A DNA stretch of 64,000 bases from Winogradskyella vidalii (lineage in GTDB: Bacteria > Bacteroidota > Bacteroidia > Flavobacteriales > Flavobacteriaceae), in contig NZ_JABFDG010000002.1 of NCBI RefSeq assembly GCF_013403955.1, positions 186,001-250,000 of the forward strand, read 5' to 3'. Each line of letters begins with the position of its first letter. Position 1 is the first letter of the stretch. The notes under the pieces are model-generated. The model had not been told where the DNA came from. It searched no databases and saw only the letters and a list, made by a program, of their open reading frames with translations. Positions 1 to 8,373 of the stretch are shown here, piece after piece. The position numbers and the translations under genes were made by a program.

Positions 1-212
1 TGATCCTTACCATTGGCACTCAATTTAGACATTTTACATACGCCATCTTTAACACAATATACACCATTGATGCTTTCGCCTTCTCTAAAAAGAGTTTCTC
101 CTTTTTTAATAAACTTAGACGTCTTACAACCAGAAATACGAATTAAATCATCTTTCCCTAATGCTTTTAAAGAATTAAACTGTCTAACAATACACTGTTC
201 GCACTTACTCAT
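1..212 (-). CDS. Crp/Fnr-family transcriptional regulator, N-terminal part (runs off the window)
   Basis: Reading the minus strand from the ATG at 212-210 gives 70 in-frame residues that begin MSKCEQCIVRQFNSLKAL and continue into a cyclic-nucleotide-binding-like fold (FIKKGETLFREGESINGVYCVKDGV). Cysteines lie at about residues 4, 7, 29, 53 and 59. An N-terminal CxxC is usual in the Fnr-like regulators found beside cbb3 oxidase genes in Bacteroidota, so an oxygen-sensing Fe-S cluster is possible but not shown. The DNA-binding domain lies outside the window. The gene is divergent from ccoI, and an Fnr-type dyad sits between them at 247-260. Its own likely -7 box is at 231-238, so the dyad would lie in its promoter spacer, which suggests autorepression. 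Confidence 0.85.
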   Translation of the reverse strand, partial: MSKCEQCIVRQFNSLKALGKDDLIRISGCKTSKFIKKGETLFREGESINGVYCVKDGVCKMSKLSANGKD

Positions 213-230
213 TGGTAAAATTATTAAATT

Positions 231-238
231 CAAAGTTA
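231..238 (-). promoter_or_regulatory. Putative -7 box of the Crp/Fnr gene
   Basis: On the minus strand this reads TAACTTTG, a perfect match to the Bacteroidota -7 consensus TAnnTTTG, about 20 nt before the regulator start codon. No clear -33 TTG is present. The Fnr-type dyad (247-260) would cover roughly -22 to -35 of this promoter, a position expected to block transcription. Confidence 0.45.
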
Positions 239-246
239 ATCAAAAC

Positions 247-260
247 ATGACAAATATCAT
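247..260 (+). promoter_or_regulatory. Fnr-type operator upstream of ccoI
   Basis: The 14-mer ATGACAAATATCAT has the half-sites TGAC and ATCA separated by 4 nt, as in Fnr-family sites. Its centre (253.5) is exactly 33 bp upstream of the centre of a -7-like box GACTTTTG (283-290, 7 of 8 with TAnnTTTG). The predicted transcription start is therefore near 296 and the site is at about -41.5, the class II activator position. The same 14-mer recurs before hemN in the same orientation relative to the gene. Confidence 0.7.
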
Positions 261-317
261 AGATTAAAGTTAGTAGATTTATGACTTTTGTTACAGGTAT
301 AATTGAGCAAATTAAAA

Positions 318-2729
318 ATGGAAAACAAAACTTGTTTTCACTGTGGTGACGACTGTGGAAATCATCCTATTACGTATAAAGAAAAGTCGTTTTGTTGTAA
401 TGGCTGTAAGACCGTTTTCGAGATATTTAACGAGAACGATTTAACCTGTTATTACGACTTACAAAATTCTCCTGGAGCAGTTCCAAAAGAAATTGAAGGA
501 AAGTACGATTTCTTATCTCAAGACAATATTATTGAAAAACTTACAGAGTTTAGAAGTGATTCCATAGAGATTGCGACTTTGTATATTCCTCACATCCACT
601 GTAGTTCTTGTATTTGGGTTCTTGAAAACCTTAAAAAACTCGACACTAACATATCGGATTCTCAAGTAAATTTTGGTAAAAAAACAGTGCGTGTTACTTA
701 TAATTCTGAGGCTACCAGCTTAAAAGCTGTAGTTTTATTATTGAGCACTATTGGTTATGAACCCTATATTAGTTTAGATGATTTTAAATCTGGTGAAAAG
801 CACATCAATAGAACTTTAATCTATAAACTTGGTGTTGCTGCCTTTGGTTTTGGGAATATTATGTTTTTATCATTCCCTGAGTATTTTGAGGTTAATGAGT
901 TTTGGCTCGAGCAATATAAACCGATGTTTCGTTGGTTAATGTTTGCCATGTCTCTACCCATTGTGTTTTATTCGGCTCAAGATTATTTTATTTCCGCTTA
1001 TAAAGGTTTAAAAGCAAAACTTTTAAATATTGATGTGCCTATTGCTCTTGGTGTTACCGTGCTTTTTGTGAGAAGTACGATTGAAATCACTTTTGATATC
1101 GGCTCTGGTTTTTTTGACAGTTTAGCGGGGTTGATTTTCTTCTTATTAACTGGTAAATTCTTTCAACAAAAAACCTATCAATTCTTATCTTTTGAACGCG
1201 ATTACAAGTCCTATTTCCCTATCGCTATTACCAAAATAGATAAAGATGGTAATGAAAATTCTATTCAGGTCTACGATATTGAAAAAGGAGATCGCATATT
1301 AATCCGAAATGAAGAATTAATACCTGTAGATGGTATTCTCATTAATGGGAAAGCAAAAATAGATTACAGTTTTGTTACTGGTGAATCCCAAGCCATTTCC
1401 AAACAATCTGGCGATAAATTATTTGCTGGAGGAAAACAAACCAGCGGGGTAATTGAAATGGAAGCTATCAAATCTGTTGAGCAAAGTTACTTAACCCAAC
1501 TTTGGAGTAATGATGTTTTTAATAAGAATAAAGAAGAAGGTTTTACTAATATTACAAATACCATAAGCAAGCACTTTACAGTTTCCATTATAACTATCGC
1601 TATTATTGCGACAACATTTTGGTTGTTTGTGGACCCAAGTAAAGCCATGAATGTTTTTACTGCTGTATTAATTATAGCTTGTCCTTGTGCCATTGCACTA
1701 TCGGCACCGTTCACCTTTGGAAACATGTTACGCCTATTTGGTAAACAGAAATTCTACGTCAAAAATGCGAGTGTCATTGAACAATTAGCTCAAATTAACA
1801 CCGTTATTTTTGATAAAACCGGCACCATAACCTCAAATAAGCAAAGTAATGCCGAGTATGATGGCGATATATTATCTGAATCTGAAAATTTAGTCTTAAA
1901 AAACTCCCTACGAGGCTCCAACCATCCTTTAAGCAGAACATTATACAATATTTTACAGGAAAATAACATCATAACATTAGATGCTTTTGAAGAGCATATT
2001 GGTCAAGGTATTGAAGTTAAACACGAAGCGGTAAACATGAAAATTGGCTCTGCTAGTTTTGTGGGAAATCCTAATAGTAATTCGGTTTTAAACACCACAG
2101 TACATGTCAGTAGCAATAATGTTTACAAGGGAAAATTCACCTTTTATAATAGTTATAGGAAAGGCGTTTCAAAGTTGTTTAACCAATTAAAACAGCATTT
2201 CGATTTAGTAATTTTATCTGGAGATAATGCCGGAGAACAAGACAATTTAAAAAAATTGTTACCTGCTAAAACCAAATTAATTTTCAATCAAAAACCTGAG
2301 GATAAACTCGATTTTATAAAATACCATCAGTCTGAAGGCGCCAAAGTGCTCATGATTGGTGACGGGTTAAATGATGCAGGTGCTTTAGCACAAAGTGATG
2401 TTGGTATTGCAATCTCTGAAGATGTAAATGTCTTTTCCCCTGCTTGTGATGCTATTTTGGATGCTTCTAGATTTAAACAATTATATACATTTATAATGGC
2501 TTCAAAATCAGCGATAAAAATTATTAAATGGAGTTTTGTGCTGTCATTTTTTTATAATGTCATAGGTTTGTATTTTGCAGTCACTGGACAATTAGAACCT
2601 GTGGTTGCGGCAATATTAATGCCTTTAAGCTCTATAAGTATTGTGGTGTTTACAACCATTGCCACCAATATTTTAGGCAAAAAAATTCCATCGATTGCAA
2701 ATACGACTAGACATCCTAATAAAGTATAG
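318..2729 (+). CDS. ccoI: CcoI/FixI heavy-metal (copper) translocating P1B-type ATPase
   Basis: This integral membrane pump supplies copper for assembly of cbb3 cytochrome c oxidase. The order of parts is an N-terminal cysteine-rich domain (CFHCGDDCG, then FCCNGCK) typical of CcoI, a heavy-metal-associated domain with CSSC near residues 95-98, transmembrane helices, the TGES actuator motif, the CPC metal-transport motif near 455-457, the phosphorylation site DKTGT with Asp near 499, an HP motif (SNHPLS) and the hinge GDGLND near 682. At 803 aa the length is normal for the family. I start at the ATG at 318, not the in-frame TTG at 303, because the predicted transcription start is near 296 and MENKTCFHCG begins like family members. 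It is the first gene of the cco cluster. Confidence 0.93.
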   Translation: MENKTCFHCGDDCGNHPITYKEKSFCCNGCKTVFEIFNENDLTCYYDLQNSPGAVPKEIEGKYDFLSQDNIIEKLTEFRSDSIEIATLYIPHIHCSSCIWVLENLKKLDTNISDSQVNFGKKTVRVTYNSEATSLKAVVLLLSTIGYEPYISLDDFKSGEKHINRTLIYKLGVAAFGFGNIMFLSFPEYFEVNEFWLEQYKPMFRWLMFAMSLPIVFYSAQDYFISAYKGLKAKLLNIDVPIALGVTVLFVRSTIEITFDIGSGFFDSLAGLIFFLLTGKFFQQKTYQFLSFERDYKSYFPIAITKIDKDGNENSIQVYDIEKGDRILIRNEELIPVDGILINGKAKIDYSFVTGESQAISKQSGDKLFAGGKQTSGVIEMEAIKSVEQSYLTQLWSNDVFNKNKEEGFTNITNTISKHFTVSIITIAIIATTFWLFVDPSKAMNVFTAVLIIACPCAIALSAPFTFGNMLRLFGKQKFYVKNASVIEQLAQINTVIFDKTGTITSNKQSNAEYDGDILSESENLVLKNSLRGSNHPLSRTLYNILQENNIITLDAFEEHIGQGIEVKHEAVNMKIGSASFVGNPNSNSVLNTTVHVSSNNVYKGKFTFYNSYRKGVSKLFNQLKQHFDLVILSGDNAGEQDNLKKLLPAKTKLIFNQKPEDKLDFIKYHQSEGAKVLMIGDGLNDAGALAQSDVGIAISEDVNVFSPACDAILDASRFKQLYTFIMASKSAIKIIKWSFVLSFFYNVIGLYFAVTGQLEPVVAAILMPLSSISIVVFTTIATNILGKKIPSIANTTRHPNKV

Positions 2730-2779
2730 CACTGGATTAAAAACGGCTATTTGTTTAGAATGATTAAAAATAAGTGAAC

Positions 2780-2793
2780 ATGACTTTTATCAT
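2780..2793 (+). promoter_or_regulatory. Fnr-type operator upstream of ccoS
   Basis: ATGACTTTTATCAT, extended by one pairing base on each side (c...g). Its centre (2786.5) lies exactly 33 bp before the centre of a perfect -7 box TAATTTTG at 2816-2823, which puts it at about -41.5 from a start near 2829. This is the expected geometry for an Fnr-activated promoter driving ccoS-ccoNO-ccoQ-ccoP. Confidence 0.75.
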
Positions 2794-2815
2794 GTTTTAA
2801 AGACAGGTTCAAAAG

Positions 2816-2823
2816 TAATTTTG
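2816..2823 (+). promoter_or_regulatory. -7 box of the ccoS operon promoter
   Basis: TAATTTTG matches TAnnTTTG at every fixed position. There is no good -33 TTG, consistent with activator dependence on the Fnr-type site at 2780-2793. The leader to the ccoS ATG would be about 14 nt. Confidence 0.6.
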
Positions 2824-2842
2824 GCCCATAACTTCAGTAGGT

Positions 2843-3028
2843 ATGAGTGTTATTTATATTTTATTATCGGTTAGCGTCGTGGTAGGCGTGACTTTTTTTG
2901 TCATTTTTATAGTGGCAGTAAGGTCTGGCCAATATGATGATGACTATACACCATCTGTACGCATGCTTTTTGAAGACGAACTTGTTAAAGAAAAAACCGA
3001 TACATCAAAACAAACTAAAACTGACTAA
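2843..3028 (+). CDS. ccoS: CcoS, cbb3 oxidase assembly/maturation protein
   Basis: A 61-aa protein with one N-terminal transmembrane helix (about residues 3-27) followed by the short conserved acidic segment RSGQYDDDYTPSVRMLF that marks CcoS. CcoS is needed for insertion of the heme and copper cofactors into the oxidase catalytic subunit. It lies directly before ccoNO with an 11-nt gap, so co-transcription from the promoter at 2816 is likely. The acidic/lysine-rich tail is of no known function. Confidence 0.9.
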   Translation: MSVIYILLSVSVVVGVTFFVIFIVAVRSGQYDDDYTPSVRMLFEDELVKEKTDTSKQTKTD

Positions 3029-3038
3029 TTTTTTTAAT

Positions 3039-5246
3039 ATGGAAATGCAACAATTCTATTACGATAATAAGATCGTTAAAAAATTCCTTTACGCTACCAT
3101 TCTTTGGGGAGTTGTTGGGATGCTGGTAGGCTTACTATTAGCGTTTTTATTTTTATTCCCAAACCTTACTGATGGCGTATCTTGGTTAAGTTTTGGTCGT
3201 TTAAGACCATTACATACCAATGCCGTAATCTTTGCCTTTGTAGGTAATGCCATTTTTGCTGGTGTGTATTACTCGTTGCAACGTTTACTTAAAGCAAGAA
3301 TGTATAGCGACTTATTGAGTAATATCAATTTTTGGGGTTGGCAACTTATTATTGTTGCAGCCGCAATAACGTTGCCTTTAGGTTACTCAACCTCTAAAGA
3401 ATATGCCGAATTAGAATGGCCTATAGATATTGCTATTGCTCTTATCTGGGTGGCTTTTGGTGTCAATATGATTGCAACCATTTTAAAACGTCGTCAACGC
3501 CACTTGTATGTTGCCATCTGGTTTTATTTAGCCACTTTTGTAACTGTTGCCGTACTTCATATTTTTAATAGTTTAGCATTACCTGTGAGCTTTACAGGGA
3601 TGAAAAGTTATTCCGTTTATGCTGGTGTACAAGATGCTTTAGTACAATGGTGGTATGGTCATAATGCTGTTGCATTCTTTTTAACCACACCATTCTTAGG
3701 TTTAATGTATTATTTTGTTCCTAAAGCGGCCAACAGACCTGTTTATTCTTACAGATTATCTATTGTTCACTTTTGGTCCCTAATCTTTATATACATCTGG
3801 GCAGGACCTCACCACTTATTATATACAGCATTACCAGAATGGGCACAACACTTAGGGGTTGCCTTCTCTATTATGTTACTAGCGCCATCTTGGGGTGGTA
3901 TGATTAACGGGTTATTAACCTTGCGTGGTGCCTGGGATAAGGTGCGAACTGATCCTGTTTTAAAATTTATGGTTGTCGCTATCACCGGTTATGGTATGGC
4001 CACTTTTGAGGGACCAATGTTATCACTAAAAAACGTTAACGCTATTGCCCACTTTACCGATTGGATTATTGCGCACGTACACGTTGGTGCGTTAGCTTGG
4101 AACGGTTTCCTTGCCTTTGGTATGATTTATTGGTTAATTCCACGTTTATTTAAAACGAAACTATTCTCTATAGGTTTAGCAAATGTTCACTTTTGGATAG
4201 GTACTTTAGGGATTTTGTTATATGCGTTACCATTATATGTTGCTGGCTTTGTACAAGCAAGTATGTGGAAACAATTTAACCCAGACGGTACTTTAGTTTA
4301 CGGTAACTTCTTAGAAACTGTAACTGAAATTATGCCAATGTACTGGATGCGTGCCATCGGAGGAACGCTTTATATTACAGGTCTACTCATCTTAGTTTAC
4401 AACGTTGTAATGACAATTGTAAAATCTGAATACAAAGTTACTGATGAGCTTGCAGAAGCACCAGCATTAAAACGTGTTTCTAAAGGTCGTGTTTCGGGAG
4501 AAGGTTGGCACACTTGGTTAGAACGTAAGCCTGTATTATTAACGATATATGCTACGATTGCGATATTAATTGGGGGTGTGGTTCAGATTATTCCAACAAT
4601 CGTTGTTAAGTCTAATATCCCAACCATTAGTACGGTAAAACCTTATACACCTTTAGAATTAGAAGGAAGAGACTTATATATAAGAGAAGGTTGTGTGGGC
4701 TGTCACTCACAAATGGTACGTCCATTTAGAAGTGAAGTAGAACGCTACGGCGAATACTCTAAAGCCGGAGAATTTGTTTACGATCATCCATTCCTTTGGG
4801 GAAGTAAACGTACCGGACCAGATTTACATCGTGTTGGTGGAAAATACTCCGACAACTGGCACTTTAACCACATGTATGATCCTCAAAGTACATCTAGTGG
4901 ATCTATAATGCCAGCCTATCAATGGTTAATTGTTGGTGAAGGAAGCAAACTCGATAAATCGAGTACTGAAGAAAAAATGGAAGCAATGGTTTCTATAGGC
5001 GTGCCTTATACAGAAGAAGATATTGCTAATGCACAAGCTTCGATGTTAGAACAAGGGACTCAGATTGAGAAAAACCTGTATAGTGACCCTGATTTTGTAA
5101 GCTCTTATGAAGCCGATAAAGCTGCTAGCGGAGAAGATTTCGTAGAAATGCGAAACAGAGAAATCGTTGCCCTTATTGCGTATTTACAACGTCTTGGTAC
5201 GGATATAAAAGTTAAAGATATTATAGACGAAACCGCTCAAAACTAA
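3039..5246 (+). CDS. ccoNO: CcoNO, fused catalytic subunit I and monoheme cytochrome subunit II of cbb3 oxidase
   Basis: Terminal oxidase with high oxygen affinity. The first ~500 residues are CcoN: many membrane helices with heme and Cu-B ligand motifs (LHTNAV with His59, WWYGHNA, AGPHHLLY, IAHVHVGA). The C-terminal ~200 residues are CcoO: a further helix, then the heme c motif CVGCH with Cys552 and the conserved SQMVRPF, and a later methionine in GSIMPAYQW as candidate axial ligand. The fusion of CcoN and CcoO is usual in Bacteroidota. The start is placed at the ATG at 3039 (MEMQQFYYDNK), because the open frame upstream only overlaps ccoS. A second Met follows two codons later. Confidence 0.95.
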   Translation: MEMQQFYYDNKIVKKFLYATILWGVVGMLVGLLLAFLFLFPNLTDGVSWLSFGRLRPLHTNAVIFAFVGNAIFAGVYYSLQRLLKARMYSDLLSNINFWGWQLIIVAAAITLPLGYSTSKEYAELEWPIDIAIALIWVAFGVNMIATILKRRQRHLYVAIWFYLATFVTVAVLHIFNSLALPVSFTGMKSYSVYAGVQDALVQWWYGHNAVAFFLTTPFLGLMYYFVPKAANRPVYSYRLSIVHFWSLIFIYIWAGPHHLLYTALPEWAQHLGVAFSIMLLAPSWGGMINGLLTLRGAWDKVRTDPVLKFMVVAITGYGMATFEGPMLSLKNVNAIAHFTDWIIAHVHVGALAWNGFLAFGMIYWLIPRLFKTKLFSIGLANVHFWIGTLGILLYALPLYVAGFVQASMWKQFNPDGTLVYGNFLETVTEIMPMYWMRAIGGTLYITGLLILVYNVVMTIVKSEYKVTDELAEAPALKRVSKGRVSGEGWHTWLERKPVLLTIYATIAILIGGVVQIIPTIVVKSNIPTISTVKPYTPLELEGRDLYIREGCVGCHSQMVRPFRSEVERYGEYSKAGEFVYDHPFLWGSKRTGPDLHRVGGKYSDNWHFNHMYDPQSTSSGSIMPAYQWLIVGEGSKLDKSSTEEKMEAMVSIGVPYTEEDIANAQASMLEQGTQIEKNLYSDPDFVSSYEADKAASGEDFVEMRNREIVALIAYLQRLGTDIKVKDIIDETAQN

Positions 5247-5252
5247 TTTATT

Positions 5253-5438
5253 ATGTTCAAATTTATAAAAGGTCATTTAGATAGTATTATAGGGATTGAA
5301 ATATACCCTATAATATCGCTCCTTATATTTTTCATCTTTTTTGTTGGCTTATTCTATTGGGTACTTACCGCAAAAAAAGATTATATAACCACTGTTAGTA
5401 ATATTCCTTTAGACAACCAAAACGACAACGAAATATGA
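5253..5438 (+). CDS. ccoQ: CcoQ-like small membrane subunit
   Basis: A 61-aa protein with one transmembrane helix near residues 18-38 (IISLLIFFIFFVGLFYWVL). It is placed between ccoNO and ccoP, exactly where CcoQ (FixQ) lies in other cbb3 clusters. CcoQ stabilises the interaction of CcoP with the core complex. Sequence similarity in such short proteins is weak, so the call rests on size, topology and position. Its stop overlaps the start of ccoP by 4 nt (ATGA), suggesting translational coupling. Confidence 0.8.
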   Translation: MFKFIKGHLDSIIGIEIYPIISLLIFFIFFVGLFYWVLTAKKDYITTVSNIPLDNQNDNEI

Positions 5439-6388
5439 GACATTTAATTCCGTCATACATTAGAATACCCGTATTGTTTTTTTCCATAGCAGGACTCATA
5501 GAATACTACGTAGAATCAGGAGATCAACCTGCTTTTATTGAGCAACCTGTTATTTTATTATTCTTATTACTCGTTCTATTATTACTTATAGGAATTGAAG
5601 GCATAGTAAATTCAATAGACAATATTCTATTTCAAAGTTTAGATAAAGAAGGTAAAGAACGCTACTTGGCAGCAAGAAAAAAGACGCCTCAATTTACAAA
5701 GGTCAAAGCTTTTTATACTAAAATGGTAGGAAAAAGCAAACCTATTGAAGAGGAAGGTGAAATTATCTTAGACCATGATTATGATGGTATTAGAGAGTTA
5801 GATAATAATTTACCACCATGGTGGGTTTATACCTTTTATTTGTCAATAATATTCGCTGTAGTTTATATGGCTCGCTATCATATTTTTGATGCAGACAATC
5901 AAATTACGGAATACGAAATTGAATATGCTGAAGCCAATCGTGCTATTGAAGAATACAAGAAAAACGCTAAAGATTTAGTAGATATTAATACCGTTGAACT
6001 ACTCACTGAAACGTCTGACCTTAATGCTGGTAAAGCTATATTTGAGGCTAATTGTGTTGCCTGTCATATGGCAGATGGTGGTGGTGGTATTGGCCCTAAC
6101 TTAACCGATAATTATTGGATTTTAGGGGGCGATATTAAGAGTGTTTTTAAAACGATTTCAGAAGGTGGACGCTCTGGTAAAGGGATGATTGCTTGGAAGC
6201 AAAGTCTTAAACCAGCAGAAATGGCTCAAGTGGCGAGTTATGTCTTACAATTTCAGGGAACAACGCCAGCCAACCCAAAAGAAGCTGAAGGTGACTTATG
6301 GGAAGCTGAAGAAACTACTGATGCTGCCGCTACAGATGAAGCAACAACAACAGATGACTCAGCAGAAGAAGCAACAGTAACTGAATAA
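5435..6388 (+). CDS. ccoP: CcoP, cytochrome c subunit III of cbb3 oxidase (monoheme)
   Basis: The N-terminal half carries hydrophobic segments (about residues 7-22, 38-60 and 130-146) and the FixP-type element NNLPPWWVYTFYLS. The C-terminal half is a cytochrome c domain with a single CVACH motif and GKGMIAWK supplying the likely axial Met. Proteobacterial CcoP normally has two heme motifs; one is typical of Bacteroidota. The last ~30 residues are an Ala/Thr/Glu/Asp-rich low-complexity tail of unknown role. It passes electrons to CcoO and CcoN and faces the periplasm. Confidence 0.92.
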   Translation: MRHLIPSYIRIPVLFFSIAGLIEYYVESGDQPAFIEQPVILLFLLLVLLLLIGIEGIVNSIDNILFQSLDKEGKERYLAARKKTPQFTKVKAFYTKMVGKSKPIEEEGEIILDHDYDGIRELDNNLPPWWVYTFYLSIIFAVVYMARYHIFDADNQITEYEIEYAEANRAIEEYKKNAKDLVDINTVELLTETSDLNAGKAIFEANCVACHMADGGGGIGPNLTDNYWILGGDIKSVFKTISEGGRSGKGMIAWKQSLKPAEMAQVASYVLQFQGTTPANPKEAEGDLWEAEETTDAAATDEATTTDDSAEEATVTE

Positions 6389-6390
6389 TT

Positions 6391-6413
6391 GAAACTGTAG
6401 AAACAGCAGTTTC
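6391..6413 (+). terminator. Intercistronic hairpin between ccoP and ccoG
   Basis: GAAACTG (6391-6397) can pair with CAGTTTC (6407-6413) around a 9-nt loop, followed by only three Ts. It is too weak to be a sure terminator. It may be a partial terminator or an RNA-processing or stabilising element that separates structural oxidase genes from assembly genes. Confidence 0.35.
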
Positions 6414-6441
6414 TTTACAATTAAATAAGTTAAACAAAACA

Positions 6442-7866
6442 ATGGAAACGCCCGAAAATGAGGTTTTTAGAGATTCTATTAATACCATCGATGAAGAAGG
6501 TAAACGTAAATGGGTATTTCCAAAAAAACCATCAGGACCGTTATACGATAAACGAAAAATAGTCAGTTATTTTTTATTAGCTTTTCTATTAGTCTCACCA
6601 TTTATTAAAGTCAATGGCAACCAGTTTCTATTATTTAATATTTTAGAACGCCGCTTTAATATTTTTGGTTTTCCGTTCTGGCCACAGGATTTCTATTTAT
6701 TTGTGATATCCATGCTTATTGGTGTTGTTTTTATAACGCTATTTACTGTAGGCTTTGGTCGTGTGTTTTGCGGATGGATTTGTCCACAGACCATTTTCAT
6801 GGAAATGGTATTTAGACGTATTGAATATTGGATTGATGGTGACCGAAACAAACAAATGCGTTTGCAACGTCAGAAATGGGATGCTGAAAAAATCAGAAAA
6901 CGTGTTCTAAAATGGTTCATTTTTTTAGTAATTTCATTTGTAATCGCCAATGTGTTCTTAGCGTATTTAATTGGAGGCGATAAACTTTTAAGATACATTA
7001 GTGAAGGACCTTTAGAACATACAGGAACACTAATTCCGCTTTTGATATTTACAGCGGTATTCTATTTTGTGTTTGCATGGTTTAGAGAACAAGTCTGCAT
7101 CATTGCCTGTCCTTATGGACGTTTACAAGGCGTGCTTTTAGATAATAAATCTGTTGTAGTGGCTTATGATCACAAACGTGGTGAAGCAGAAAATGGTAGA
7201 AAAAAGTTCAGAAAAAATGAAGATCGCGAGGCAAAAGGTTATGGCGACTGTATAGATTGTGTGCAATGTGTTAACGTTTGCCCCACAGGTATTGATATTA
7301 GAAATGGTACACAATTAGAATGTGTTAACTGTACGGCTTGTATCGATGAGTGCGATACCATTATGGAAAAAATAAATCTTCCTAAAGGCTTAATTCGTTT
7401 TGCAAGTGAAGATAATATTGAGAAAAAAGAGCCTTTTAAATTAACGGCTCGAATGAAAGGATATATCGCTGTCCTAACCATTTTAATTGGCATATTAGCA
7501 GGGATGTTATTATTGCGTAGTGATGTTGAAGCTCGAATATTACGTTTACCAGGACAACTATTCGAACATAAAGAAAACAATATTATCAGTAATGTTTACA
7601 CCTTTAAATTGATTAATAAAACCTCTAACAAAATTGACGATTTAAGCTTTAAACTTAGAGGCTGGGATGGTACAATTAACATTGTATCTACCTCAGACAC
7701 GTTTTTTGTAGAACCACAAGGTATTGCCGAAGGGACGTTGTTTATAGAATTAAAACAAGGCGATTTATCTGGAGATAAAAATAATGTAATGATAGATGTT
7801 TACAGTAAAGGTGAACTTATTGAAACCACCTCTGTAACCTTCTTAGGGCCTCGAAGCTTTAATTAA
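6442..7866 (+). CDS. ccoG: CcoG (RdxA/RdxB/FixG) iron-sulfur protein, cbb3 oxidase copper maturation
   Basis: A 474-aa polyferredoxin with several membrane helices. Visible motifs are CGWICPQ near residue 113, CIIACPYGRLQG near 219, and two ferredoxin-type clusters (CIDCVQCVNVCP and CVNCTACIDECD) near residues 270-310. The ~120-residue C-terminal periplasmic region fits the Ig-like domain of the family. CcoG is known to reduce Cu(II) to Cu(I) for oxidase assembly. It follows ccoP by 53 nt and precedes ccoH, a normal order for flavobacterial cbb3 clusters. Confidence 0.93.
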   Translation: METPENEVFRDSINTIDEEGKRKWVFPKKPSGPLYDKRKIVSYFLLAFLLVSPFIKVNGNQFLLFNILERRFNIFGFPFWPQDFYLFVISMLIGVVFITLFTVGFGRVFCGWICPQTIFMEMVFRRIEYWIDGDRNKQMRLQRQKWDAEKIRKRVLKWFIFLVISFVIANVFLAYLIGGDKLLRYISEGPLEHTGTLIPLLIFTAVFYFVFAWFREQVCIIACPYGRLQGVLLDNKSVVVAYDHKRGEAENGRKKFRKNEDREAKGYGDCIDCVQCVNVCPTGIDIRNGTQLECVNCTACIDECDTIMEKINLPKGLIRFASEDNIEKKEPFKLTARMKGYIAVLTILIGILAGMLLLRSDVEARILRLPGQLFEHKENNIISNVYTFKLINKTSNKIDDLSFKLRGWDGTINIVSTSDTFFVEPQGIAEGTLFIELKQGDLSGDKNNVMIDVYSKGELIETTSVTFLGPRSFN

Positions 7867-7926
7867 GTGAGGTAAAAATAAATGCTATTCTGAATTCAAT
7901 TCAGGATAATAAAAATAAATTTTGTT

Positions 7927-8373
7927 ATGAAAATAAATTGGGGAACTGGAATCGTTATTGCAATTGCATGTTTTATTTCGTTTATCATGTATTTTGTGAT
8001 TAGCATGAGTACTGACACAAAATATGATCACGATTTAGTCATAGAAGATTATTATGGACAAGAGTTACAGTTTCAAGCCGATTTAGATCATGAAGAAAAT
8101 GCAAAAGCATTAAAAACAAATGTCAACTGGAAACAAACTGATGCTGGAATAGTCATCGAATTTCCGAATGACTTAAATAATAAATTAATCACAGGTAAAG
8201 TGTTCCTATATAGACCATCTAACAAGCAATTAGATTTTGAAATTCCAATTTCATTGTCTAACCATAATTTGCTCATACCTGACAACCGCTTGTTGGATGG
8301 TCGTTGGAACATTAAAATAGATTGGCAATATAATCAAAAAGCTTATCTCTATAAAACAGAACTAACTTATTAA
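7927..8373 (+). CDS. ccoH: CcoH/FixH family assembly protein
   Basis: 148 aa with one N-terminal membrane anchor (about residues 7-28, GIVIAIACFISFIMYFVISM) and a periplasmic domain ending in the FixH-type pattern DGRWNIKIDWQYNQKAYLYK. FixH/CcoH proteins are required for stable cbb3 oxidase assembly. The gene ends at the stop immediately before the next start (8374), so the two are almost certainly co-translated. Confidence 0.88.
   Translation: MKINWGTGIVIAIACFISFIMYFVISMSTDTKYDHDLVIEDYYGQELQFQADLDHEENAKALKTNVNWKQTDAGIVIEFPNDLNNKLITGKVFLYRPSNKQLDFEIPISLSNHNLLIPDNRLLDGRWNIKIDWQYNQKAYLYKTELTY

Noticed and set aside
13..267. Plus-strand open frame of 84 codons at the window start
   Set aside because: It is the shadow of the Crp/Fnr N-terminus on the minus strand, whose sequence is clearly protein-like and conserved in type.
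303..317. TTG start five codons upstream for ccoI
   Set aside because: It would leave a ~7-nt leader, and the ATG at 318 begins the family-typical N-terminus.
2934..3038. 35-codon N-terminal extension of ccoNO
   Set aside because: It overlaps ccoS in another frame and is not membrane- or signal-like; MEMQQFYYDNK is the usual start.
7890..7904. CTGAATT-C-AATTCAG dyad between ccoG and ccoH
   Set aside because: No T tract and almost no loop; not a convincing terminator, and no regulator is suggested by its position.
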